Source of the DNA: Fidelibacterota bacterium
GTDB taxonomy: Bacteria > Bipolaricaulota > Bipolaricaulia > Bipolaricaulales > Bipolaricaulaceae
NCBI GenBank assembly: GCA_024277405.1
Contig: JAJRVI010000069.1
Coordinates: 1 to 10,299, forward strand
Reading direction: 5' to 3'
Length of the DNA stretch: 10,299 nucleotides
Shown: positions 1 through 5,737 of the stretch, in pieces
Layout of the letters: every line of letters starts with the position of its first letter
Position numbering within the stretch: position 1 is the stretch's first letter
Translations under genes and position numbers: made by a program
Notes under the pieces: model-generated
The model's database searches: none
What the model was told of the DNA's origin: nothing
Seen by the model: the letters and a program-made list of their open reading frames with translations, nothing else

Positions 1-114
1 GAATCCCGCGGAGATAAAGAGAAAAATGGAGGCAAATTAAGAAAAATTATGGCGCCAGCGGAATTAACCCAATTAGGAGACAAGACCAAGGCCTTCGGTA
101 ACATGCATTTATGA
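1..114 (+). CDS. Possible 3' end of a gene entering from the left edge (unidentified, doubtful)
   Basis: Frame 1 is open from the first base to a TGA at 112-114, giving 37 residues that end in ...KAFGNMHL. The peptide is lysine-rich and I do not recognise it. Codons such as TTA, AGA, AAA and AAT are common here but rare in the other genes, and G+C over the first 110 bases is about 43%, well below the rest. It may be the tail of a transferred or unusual gene, or non-coding DNA that is open by chance. An ATG at 49 would give only a 21-residue peptide, and the nearest purine-rich stretch (28-32) is too far upstream to act as its ribosome binding site. The sequence left of the window is needed to decide. 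Confidence 0.2.
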   Translation, partial: ESRGDKEKNGGKLRKIMAPAELTQLGDKTKAFGNMHL

Positions 115-135
115 GGCATCACGCCTGAGACGATG

Positions 136-246
136 CTCCCCACCGAAAATGCGGGGAGAGCTCGCGGGAGGTACCCCGGGCCCGTCCCGGCCCCGGGACA
201 TCTCCCACCCTAACCGGAGGGTGGATCCGAACGCGCCGGTGGCGCG
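136..246. other. Cluster of GC-rich hairpins after the five-gene minus-strand operon
   Basis: Four inverted repeats stand in tandem: CTCCCC at 136-141 with GGGGAG at 153-158; GTCCCG at 184-189 with CGGGAC at 194-199; CCACCCT at 205-211 with AGGGTGG at 218-224 (loop AACCGG); and CGCGCC at 232-237 with GGCGCG at 241-246 (loop GGT). The last begins six bases beyond the stop codon at 252-254 of the minus-strand operon, so these hairpins lie in its 3' region. None is followed by a T-run in the minus direction, so this is not a textbook intrinsic terminator. It could protect the 3' end, support factor-dependent termination, or be a small structured RNA. I see no SRP, RNase P, tmRNA or tRNA signature. 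Confidence 0.4.
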
Positions 247-251
247 GGAGT

Positions 252-875
252 TCACAGCTCTCCCATATCCGGCCGGATGATCCCGGGGCCTTCCGGGCGG
301 ATGATAGAGGAGGGCTTCCCGGGCGGCGGAGGGAAGAGACCGAGGAGGGCTTCCACAAACCGCCCTTCCTCAGTGCCTTGGCTGAAATACCCCACGAAGC
401 CGGCCAGCGCCTTCAAGGCCTCGCGCACGAGATCCCGTTCGAGCTTGCCGCTTTGTACCAGAGGAACGAGCGTCTCCTCCAACGCACGCCCCAGGATGTT
501 GGGGGGACGCTCCAGTAGCTCTATGGGGGAGAGGCGCTGGGCACAGTACTCCAGCGCGGCGACCACCTGATCGTCGGACACATCCAGCCTGTGGATCCCG
601 TTAGCGAGCGCCTCCCGCAGGATCTCCAACATGGGGACGAGATGTCCGTCCCCTTTCTCGCGGAGGACGCCCGTGAAACGCTCCCATTCCTTCGTGAGCT
701 CCCGTCCCAGCTTCTCCCGGCGTTTGCGCAGGGCCGCCACGAGGTACTGGCAATCGGGGGGACAACTGATCGCCTTCTGGCGGTGTTCACCGCAACAGAT
801 ACTGCAGAGCTTCTTTCCCAGAACGGGACAGAACCGATTGGCCGTCCTCTCGTTGCAGATCGGGCACTTCGCCAT
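252..875 (-). CDS. Cysteine-rich putative zinc-binding protein of unknown function
   Basis: A 207-residue soluble protein that I cannot name. Its first 45 residues hold eight cysteines (C4, C7, C16, C24, C27, C28, C38, C42) in the pattern CPIC, FCP, CSICCGEHR, then CPPDCQYL, which looks like one or two zinc sites. The CCG...R...CP..C.YL pattern is one I associate with uncharacterised bacterial proteins. Residues 45-180 appear mostly helical and charged. The tail has a proline run and two copies of IIRP (about 191-202). The ATG at 873-875 overlaps the stop of the DUF59 gene as TGATG. The nearest Shine-Dalgarno (AGGAGG) is about 17 bases upstream, so translation is probably coupled by reinitiation. 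A longer in-frame opening up to 1028 was rejected because it covers the DUF59 gene. It is the last gene of the operon. A metal-dependent nucleic-acid or protein contact is only a guess. Confidence 0.85.
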   Translation of the reverse strand: MAKCPICNERTANRFCPVLGKKLCSICCGEHRQKAISCPPDCQYLVAALRKRREKLGRELTKEWERFTGVLREKGDGHLVPMLEILREALANGIHRLDVSDDQVVAALEYCAQRLSPIELLERPPNILGRALEETLVPLVQSGKLERDLVREALKALAGFVGYFSQGTEEGRFVEALLGLFPPPPGKPSSIIRPEGPGIIRPDMGEL

Positions 876-1180
876 CAGCCGAAGCCGAGCATCCTCCTGG
901 CCTCTTCGGACATTCGGTCCGGTGTCCACGGGGGATCGAAGACCAGGTTCACCTCCACCTCGTAGCCCTCGAACGCCTCGCGCAATACTTGTTCCGCTTG
1001 GGCCGCCAACGTGCCCGCCAGCGGACATCCGGGCGTGGTGAGGGTCATGTCGATGGAGATCCTGCCCTCACCGACCTCGACGTCGTAAACCAAACCGAGA
1101 TCGACGATGTTCACCCCGAGTTCGGGATCCATCACCTTGTCACGCAACACCGCCAACACCTCATCGGTCGTCGGACCCAT
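875..1180 (-). CDS. MIP18/SufT-like (DUF59) Fe-S assembly protein
   Basis: A 101-residue single-domain protein of the MIP18/DUF59 family, which includes SufT and PaaD and acts in Fe-S cluster assembly or delivery to target proteins. Family marks are DPELG (18-22), DLGLVYDV (27-34), MTLTTPGCP with the conserved Cys52, and the end motif FDPPWTPDRM (81-90). Length is typical for a stand-alone member. The ATG at 1178-1180 has AAAGGAGA just upstream, a good Shine-Dalgarno. The gene starts inside the 3' end of dxr (20-bp overlap), and its TGA shares a base with the ATG of the cysteine-rich gene. Being directly after dxr suggests support of Fe-S enzymes such as IspG and IspH, but that is inference. 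PaaD proper is less likely, as no phenylacetate genes are present. Confidence 0.92.
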   Translation of the reverse strand: MGPTTDEVLAVLRDKVMDPELGVNIVDLGLVYDVEVGEGRISIDMTLTTPGCPLAGTLAAQAEQVLREAFEGYEVEVNLVFDPPWTPDRMSEEARRMLGFG

Positions 1181-2369
1181 CCATTCTCCTTTCGCGGCCG
1201 ATTGTAGGGCCGAAGCGTTGGGCCATCCAGCGGTGGACCTCCTCCCGGGCCCACGCATCGGCGGAGAGGATGTCCTCCAACCGCGGGACGGGCATGGGGG
1301 CGTGACGCTCGAGCACGTGTGAGATCCCCGCGGCGATGGCGGTGAAGGGGATCCGCCCCGCCAGGAAGGCGGCCACCAACTCCTCGTCGGCGGCATTCGC
1401 CACCGCGGGGGCGGTACCGCCCTCGATCCCCGCCCCCAGCACCTCCTCGAAGGCCGGGTACCTCCCTTCCGGGATCTCCTCGAACTCCAGGTTCTTGCCG
1501 GCCAGGGAGAAACCGCGCGGCGGGGGCGGGAGGTGCCGGGGGTAGGTGAGCGCGTATTTGATGGGGATCCGCATGTCCGGCGTGGAGAGCACCGCGATCC
1601 AGCTCCCGTCCACGAGCTCCGCGACACCGTGCACGATGGATTGGGGATGGAGGAGGACCCCGATCCTCCCGTACGGCATCGCGAAGAGCCAGTGGGCTTC
1701 GATCACTTCGAAGGCCTTGTTCACCAGGGTGGCCGAATCCACCGTGATCCGGGGGCCCATGTTCCACGTGGGGTGTGCCAGGGCCTCCTCCGGGGTCACC
1801 TGGGAGAGCTCCGCGGGATCTCGGTCGCGAAACGCTCCCCCCGAAGCCGTTATCCAGAGCCTGGCCACCTCGTCCCCCGTCAGCCCCCGGAGGGCCTGTC
1901 GTATGGCCGAATGCTCCGAGTCCACGGGGATGAGCTGGTCCGGGTCGCGGACGAGCTCCATCACGAGATGGCCCCCGATGACCAGGGACTCCTTGTTAGC
2001 GAGGGCCACCCGTTTCCCGGCGGAGAGGGCGGCCAGGGTGGCCCGGAGCCCCGCCGCGCCCACCACCGCGTTGAGGACCAAATCCACCTCGGGATGAGAC
2101 GCGATCACCTCCAGGCCCTCCTGGCCGTGGAGGATCTCCACGGAGGGGGGAAGGAGCTGCCGGGCCCTCCCGGCCTCGGCGGGCCCGAGGACCGAGATCG
2201 CGCGAACCCCGAATTCCCGGGCGGACCGACACAATTCCTCAACGCGCCGGCCCGCCGCCAGGGCCACGATCTCGATGTCCTCCCCCCTCCCCCGGAGTTC
2301 CCGCACCACCTCCAGGGCCTGGACCCCGATGGATCCCGTGGCCCCCAGGATCGCGATCCGCATGCTCAT
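1161..2369 (-). CDS. dxr: 1-deoxy-D-xylulose 5-phosphate reductoisomerase (DXR)
   Basis: Converts 1-deoxy-D-xylulose 5-phosphate to 2-C-methyl-D-erythritol 4-phosphate with NADPH, the first committed step of the MEP isoprenoid pathway, in the cytosol. The 402 residues are a normal length. The NADPH loop GATGSIG is at 9-15, NKESL at 125-129, and the metal ligands are D150 and E152 (in VDSEHSA) and E221 (in NKAFEVIEA). The substrate region has ASGGAF (175-180), HPTWNMG (199-205), DSATLVNK (211-218) and STPDM (262-266). All catalytic residues look intact. The ATG at 2367-2369 overlaps the nitroreductase stop as ATGA, with a second possible ATG two codons later; the upstream GTGGGGGCG is a weak ribosome binding site, so coupling is likely. 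The 3' end overlaps the DUF59 gene by 20 bp, and the charged tail (RERRMDGSDDR) comes from that overlap. Confidence 0.98.
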   Translation of the reverse strand: MSMRIAILGATGSIGVQALEVVRELRGRGEDIEIVALAAGRRVEELCRSAREFGVRAISVLGPAEAGRARQLLPPSVEILHGQEGLEVIASHPEVDLVLNAVVGAAGLRATLAALSAGKRVALANKESLVIGGHLVMELVRDPDQLIPVDSEHSAIRQALRGLTGDEVARLWITASGGAFRDRDPAELSQVTPEEALAHPTWNMGPRITVDSATLVNKAFEVIEAHWLFAMPYGRIGVLLHPQSIVHGVAELVDGSWIAVLSTPDMRIPIKYALTYPRHLPPPPRGFSLAGKNLEFEEIPEGRYPAFEEVLGAGIEGGTAPAVANAADEELVAAFLAGRIPFTAIAAGISHVLERHAPMPVPRLEDILSADAWAREEVHRWMAQRFGPTIGRERRMDGSDDR

Positions 2370-2917
2370 CCGCCCCCACGCGAACCGAAACGTTCGTGGT
2401 GGACCATCTCCGCGAGGGGACGGCGCTCCTTGTGGGGGCGGTAGTCGGGATCGGGGTAGCCGAGGGGGAGAATGGCCACGACACTGAACTCATCCGGGAT
2501 CCCGAGGAGCTCCTTGGTGAGGGCCTCGGCCGAGCTGGGTCCTCCCTCTGGGACCCCGATCCAGTACGTTCCGAGCCCCAGGGAATGAGCCGCAAGGGCC
2601 ATGTTTTGTGTCGCCACGGCGGCGTCCTCCCGATAATGGAGTGGGTCGATCTCGGGATCCACCGCGACCACGATCACCACATCCGCGTTCTCGATTCCCC
2701 TCCGGTAGATCGTTACCTTCCCGGCGATCTCGCTGAGCGCCTTCTTCAGATCCTCCCCGCGCACAACGATGAACTCCCACGGCTGTAGGTTCGCATAGGA
2801 AGGGGCCCACCGTCCGGCCTCGAGGATGGCCTCGAGCGCGTCCCCCGGCACCCGCGCGGGGCGGAACCTGGGGATGCTGCGCCGTTCCCTGATCGCGCGC
2901 AAGACCTCGTTCTCCAT
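2366..2917 (-). CDS. Nitroreductase-family FMN oxidoreductase
   Basis: A 183-residue flavoprotein of the nitroreductase superfamily, whose members are usually FMN-binding homodimers that reduce nitro compounds, quinones or flavins with NAD(P)H. The N-terminal ERRSIPRF (11-18) matches the FMN-phosphate motif. RWAPSYANLQPWEF (36-49) is the usual APS..N.QPW segment, and DAAVATQNMALAAHSLGLG (98-116) is the conserved central helix, followed by TYWIG. The end has LPLGYPD (150-156) and RRPL. Its substrate cannot be told from sequence. The ATG at 2915-2917 is preceded by GGAGGTGAGCG, a strong ribosome binding site, 40 bp after the OsmC gene. Its stop overlaps the dxr start by 4 bp. Its place beside OsmC suggests redox or detoxification work (inference). 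Confidence 0.94.
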   Translation of the reverse strand: MENEVLRAIRERRSIPRFRPARVPGDALEAILEAGRWAPSYANLQPWEFIVVRGEDLKKALSEIAGKVTIYRRGIENADVVIVVAVDPEIDPLHYREDAAVATQNMALAAHSLGLGTYWIGVPEGGPSSAEALTKELLGIPDEFSVVAILPLGYPDPDYRPHKERRPLAEMVHHERFGSRGGG

Positions 2918-2957
2918 CGCTCACCTCCGGTTCGAACACACATCTCCACACCGTTCC

Positions 2958-3356
2958 TCACTCCCGGGCCTCGACGGAGAAGGAGAGCTCCGCGTTGAGG
3001 GAATGGGACACGGAACAATAACGTTCCTGGGAGAGCTGCGCGGCCCGCTCCAGGTTCTCCCGGGGCACACCCCACGCGCGGTAGGTGAGGTGGACCTTCC
3101 TGACCGCTCGGGGATGTTCGGGGGCCCGCTCCGCCCGGATGAGCACCTCCAACCCCCGCGGCGGCGTGCGCATCTTGTTGAGGATCGCCACGATGTCCAT
3201 GGCGGTGCACCCGCCCAGGGCCATGAGCATGAGCTCCACCGGCCGCGGCCCCGTCCCCTCACCCCCCACGGCGTCGGCATCCATCACCACTGCGTGTCTG
3301 GAGGGCCCGATGCCCACGAACCGCATCCCCTCGTGCCAACTCACGCGCACTTCCAT
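2958..3356 (-). CDS. OsmC/YhfA-family protein, putative thiol peroxidase
   Basis: A 132-residue OsmC-like protein. Family members are dimers with a pair of reactive cysteines that reduce organic hydroperoxides; the YhfA branch is less well understood. Both expected cysteines are present: Cys50 in LGGCTAMD and Cys114 in ERYCSVSHSL. A PVELMLMALGGC helix (39-50) is typical. The annotated start is the ATG at 3354-3356, with AGGAGG four bases upstream. A longer in-frame opening to 3467 was rejected because it runs through the promoter region and into the divergent kinase gene. This is the first gene of the five-gene operon, and the 91-bp gap before it must hold its promoter. The closest relatives are probably YhfA-like rather than osmotically induced OsmC, judged only from the cysteine contexts. 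Confidence 0.93.
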   Translation of the reverse strand: MEVRVSWHEGMRFVGIGPSRHAVVMDADAVGGEGTGPRPVELMLMALGGCTAMDIVAILNKMRTPPRGLEVLIRAERAPEHPRAVRKVHLTYRAWGVPRENLERAAQLSQERYCSVSHSLNAELSFSVEARE

Positions 3357-3376
3357 GTGGCCTCCTTTCCGGCGAA

Positions 3377-3382
3377 ATCTTA
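3377..3382 (-). promoter_or_regulatory. Candidate -10 box for the OsmC-nitroreductase-dxr operon
   Basis: On the minus strand TAAGAT lies here, which would put the transcription start near 3370 and give a short leader carrying the AGGAGG site. It is the same hexamer as in the tRNA-Gln promoter. No good -35 box is found 16-19 bases upstream, so support is weak. The gap is shared with the divergent kinase promoter. Confidence 0.35.
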
Positions 3383-3408
3383 CCATATTGTCCATTAAAG
3401 AGGGCGAG

Positions 3409-3439
3409 TTGTCCCCGAACGGATTTGGCGTTATATAAT
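3409..3439 (+). promoter_or_regulatory. Promoter of the ATP-cone kinase gene, likely giving a leaderless mRNA
   Basis: TATAAT at 3434-3439 is a perfect -10 box. TTGTCC at 3409-3414 is a plausible -35 box, 19 bases from TATAAT or 17 from the overlapping TATATA at 3432-3437. The predicted start of transcription (about 3445-3448) falls on or just before the ATG at 3448, and no Shine-Dalgarno is present, so the mRNA is probably leaderless. Confidence 0.65.
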
Positions 3440-3447
3440 TCGATGGG

Positions 3448-4905
3448 ATGGCCGTACAGAACCGCATCCGGAAGGTGCAGAAGCGCGATCGCTCCCTCGT
3501 CCCCTTCGACCAGGGGCGGATTTACTCCGCCATCCTGCGCGCCGCCCGTTCCGTGGGCGGCTTCTCCCTGGATTACCTCGGTGGGGTGAACGATCAGCTC
3601 TTCGATGCCTACGGCAGCGATGAGGAGATCGCCCGTTTCCTCTCCGACGTCGTGGTAATAGTGCTGAACCGCGATCCACGCCATTGGATCGCCAACTTCC
3701 CCCCCACCATCGAGGAGATCCAGGACACCGTGATCCACGTGCTGCGGAGCTACGGCTTCGTCACCGTTGCCGATGCCTACGAATGCTGGCGGTGGGGCAA
3801 GCACTGGGTGCGGGCCGGGGCCATCACCATGGACCAGTTCGTGGGAAACGGCTATCCCACCCCTTTCCACGAAAAAATCTTGGAATGGAACCGCGCCCAC
3901 GGGTGCGACACGGTGGAGGGACTCAACGAGCTCGTCCGCGCCGGGCGGATGAAGTGGCTCGTGGAGGAGGCCACCGAGGTCTACGAACGGTCCCTGGACG
4001 AGGCCGCGCGGAAGGTGCTGGAGCGGATCGATCGGGGCGATGAGATCCGCATGATCTGGATCTCCGGACCCTCCTCCTCGGGGAAAACGACCACCACGGT
4101 GAAGCTCACCAGTCGCCTGGAGCGGGAGGGACTCCGGTTCCTCATGTTGAACCTCGACGATTACTTCTGGCCGCTGGTGGAACACCCCACCGATTGGATC
4201 AACGACCGCAATTTCGAGACCCCCGAGGCCCTCGACATCCAGCTCATAAACAAACACCTGAAGATGCTGTTGGAAGGGAAGACGATCGAGAAGCCGATCT
4301 ACGACTTCAAGGTCGGCGAGCACGTGGGGACGAAGCGAGTGAGGCTCGAGCCCGATCAGATCCTCCTCCTCGATTGCCTCCATGGCTTTTACCCGCCCCT
4401 CACCGAGGGAATCGAGCGTTCGATGATGTTCCGGATCTACATCGAGGCCTGCAACATGATGTACGAGGGAGACGGCTCCACGGGCCGCCTCACCCAGTTC
4501 ACCGATGTGCGGCTCCTCCGCCGGATGCTCCGGGACGCGAAACACCGTAACCATCCCCCACTTCAGACCCTCCTCCATTGGCACTATGTGCGGGCCGGGG
4601 AGCTCTTCTCCATCATCCCCCTGATGGGGCTCGCCGACCACACCATCAACGGGGGGATGCCGTTCGATCTCCCGGTGCTCAAGCCTTATTTCGTCCCCGA
4701 CGGGATTTGGCCCAAGGCCGAGGAGCTCGCCCCCTACGAGGCCTTCCTGGACGCCCGTATCCGATACCAGCGGGTGAGCACGCTCCTTGATTCGGTGGAG
4801 GGGCTCACCATGTGGGAGACCCAGGATCACACGCTGATCCCGGGCGATCACCTGGTGCGGGAATTCATCGGGGGAAGCACCCTCAAGATCCCGCACAACG
4901 AGTGA
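3448..4905 (+). CDS. ATP-cone domain fused to a uridine-kinase-like P-loop kinase
   Basis: A 485-residue cytosolic protein. Residues about 5-115 look like an ATP-cone, the ATP/dATP-sensing module of ribonucleotide reductases and NrdR: VQKRDRSLVPFDQGRIYSAI (10-29), an acidic helical middle, then PTIEEIQDTV (86-95) and YGFVTVADAY (102-111). Residues about 200-415 form a kinase of the uridine kinase/phosphoribulokinase group: Walker A GPSSSGKTT (207-215), NLDDYF (235-240), KPIYDFKVGEH (282-292, the substrate-loop YDF), DCLHGFYP (309-316), and RLLRRMLRD (355-363). The substrate is probably a nucleoside, but this is not proven. An ATP-cone before a kinase is known from archaeal 2-phosphoglycerate kinases, so that type is an alternative, though the YDF motif favours a nucleoside kinase. 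The ATG at 3448 is the first possible start, since an in-frame TAA lies at 3436. No ribosome binding site is seen. Confidence 0.9.
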   Translation: MAVQNRIRKVQKRDRSLVPFDQGRIYSAILRAARSVGGFSLDYLGGVNDQLFDAYGSDEEIARFLSDVVVIVLNRDPRHWIANFPPTIEEIQDTVIHVLRSYGFVTVADAYECWRWGKHWVRAGAITMDQFVGNGYPTPFHEKILEWNRAHGCDTVEGLNELVRAGRMKWLVEEATEVYERSLDEAARKVLERIDRGDEIRMIWISGPSSSGKTTTTVKLTSRLEREGLRFLMLNLDDYFWPLVEHPTDWINDRNFETPEALDIQLINKHLKMLLEGKTIEKPIYDFKVGEHVGTKRVRLEPDQILLLDCLHGFYPPLTEGIERSMMFRIYIEACNMMYEGDGSTGRLTQFTDVRLLRRMLRDAKHRNHPPLQTLLHWHYVRAGELFSIIPLMGLADHTINGGMPFDLPVLKPYFVPDGIWPKAEELAPYEAFLDARIRYQRVSTLLDSVEGLTMWETQDHTLIPGDHLVREFIGGSTLKIPHNE

Positions 4906-4933
4906 CCCGGCGCCCCTCGGCCCCGAAGGGATC

Positions 4934-4962
4934 TTGTCATCACCGAAACTCATCACTAAGAT
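4934..4962 (+). promoter_or_regulatory. Sigma70-type promoter of tRNA-Gln and rnc
   Basis: TTGTCA at 4934-4939 and TAAGAT at 4957-4962 are separated by exactly 17 bases, close to the consensus. Transcription should start near 4969, about seven bases before the mature tRNA 5' end, leaving a short leader for RNase P to remove. It lies in the gap after the kinase gene, where no strong terminator is visible. Confidence 0.75.
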
Positions 4963-4975
4963 TTATGCGCCCCGC

Positions 4976-5049
4976 TAGGGCGTCGGCTAACGGTAGGCCG
5001 CGGGACTTTGGATCCCGTTGTGGAGGTTCGAATCCTCCCGCCCTAGCCA
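4976..5049 (+). tRNA. tRNA-Gln (anticodon TTG)
   Basis: A complete 74-base tRNA cloverleaf. The acceptor stem pairs TAGGGCG (4976-4982) with CGCCCTA (5039-5045), followed by discriminator G and an encoded CCA at 5047-5049. The D-arm is GGC/GCC. The anticodon stem CGGGA/TCCCG encloses CTTTGGA, giving anticodon TTG for CAA and CAG codons. The T-arm is GGAGG-TTCGAAT-CCTCC, with a four-base variable loop. A first base of U is usual for bacterial tRNA-Gln. Only one base separates the CCA from the rnc start codon, so the two are almost certainly co-transcribed and 3' processing of the tRNA cuts at the rnc start. Confidence 0.97.
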
Positions 5050-5050
5050 C

Positions 5051-5737
5051 ATGGGATCACAGGATCTCCGCCCCCTCCTCTCCGCCCTCGGATTGGATCT
5101 CGAACCGGGGGAGTTGACACCCGCCCTCCGTCACGCCTCCTACGCGCATGAGGCGGGGCTCGAGAGCAACGAGCGCCTGGAGTTCCTCGGGGATGCTGTG
5201 TTGGACCTGGCGATGGCCGATATCCTCTTCCACCTCTTCCCCGAGGGGGACGAGGGGGAACTCACCAGGCTTAGATCCGTGCTCGTATCGCGGCCGATGC
5301 TCGCGGAGATCGCTGGGGAGCTGGGGCTGGGGGAGTACCTGCTCGTCTCGGAGGGGGCCGAGGAGCTCGGGGTGCGGGAGCGTCCCTCGGTGCTGGCCGC
5401 GGCGCTGGAGGCCATCCTGGCCGTGGCCTTCCTGAAAAGGGGCTACGGGTACGCGCGCGAGCTGGTGCGGCGGCTCTACGGGGAGAGGATCTCCCGGGTC
5501 GCGGCGCAGCGACCCGAGGACTACAAGAGCCTCCTCCAGGAGTTGGGGCAGAAGCGCTTCGGGGAGCTCCCCCGCTATCGGCTCATCGGGACAGAGGGAC
5601 CGGAACACGAGAAGGTGTTCGCGGTGGAGGTCTCCCTGGGCGGGGAGAGGGCGGTGGGCCGGGGCAGGAACCTGAAGGAGGCCGAGCAGGCCGCCGCCAA
5701 GAGGCTCTATCTGGGGCTCGAGGACCTCACCGACTGA
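5051..5737 (+). CDS. rnc: Ribonuclease III
   Basis: A 228-residue double-stranded-RNA endonuclease acting in rRNA precursor processing and mRNA decay. The catalytic domain has the signature NERLEFLGD (40-48) with E41, E44 and D48, and a C-terminal dsRBD runs from about 157 to 225, with GRGRNLKEAEQAAAKRL typical of its last helix. An oddity is that the second signature, usually ADxxEA, reads AAALEA (116-121): the Asp that helps bind metal is Ala117, while Glu120 is kept. Activity may be altered. The ATG at 5051 is one base after the tRNA CCA. There is no Shine-Dalgarno; the GGAGG at 5022-5026 belongs to the tRNA T-stem and is too far away. The upstream TTG at 5018 lies inside the tRNA and was rejected. 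The 3' end overlaps the convergent TrkA-C gene by 11 bp. Confidence 0.96.
   Translation: MGSQDLRPLLSALGLDLEPGELTPALRHASYAHEAGLESNERLEFLGDAVLDLAMADILFHLFPEGDEGELTRLRSVLVSRPMLAEIAGELGLGEYLLVSEGAEELGVRERPSVLAAALEAILAVAFLKRGYGYARELVRRLYGERISRVAAQRPEDYKSLLQELGQKRFGELPRYRLIGTEGPEHEKVFAVEVSLGGERAVGRGRNLKEAEQAAAKRLYLGLEDLTD

Noticed and set aside
876..1028. N-terminal extension of the cysteine-rich protein
   Set aside because: It would lie wholly over the DUF59 gene, and the residues look like out-of-frame translation; the cysteine motif starts right after the ATG at 875.
1533..2444. A 303-codon plus-strand frame opposite dxr
   Set aside because: Antisense to well-conserved dxr; the product is rich in P, R, G and H with no recognisable motif.
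3357..3467. Longer OsmC start upstream of 3356
   Set aside because: It would run through the promoter region and into the kinase gene, while the ATG at 3356 has an AGGAGG site at good spacing.
4906..4933. Possible terminator after the kinase gene
   Set aside because: Only a 4-bp stem can be formed before a mismatch, and there is no T-run, so no terminator was annotated.
3259..4956. A 565-codon open frame on the minus strand opposite the kinase gene
   Set aside because: It is antisense to a clear kinase gene with intact motifs, covers two promoters, and its translation is low-complexity (rich in G, E, H, P, V), as expected of a GC-rich shadow frame.
5018..5050. TTG start giving an 11-residue longer RNase III
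   Set aside because: It lies inside the tRNA-Gln gene and adds residues without family similarity.
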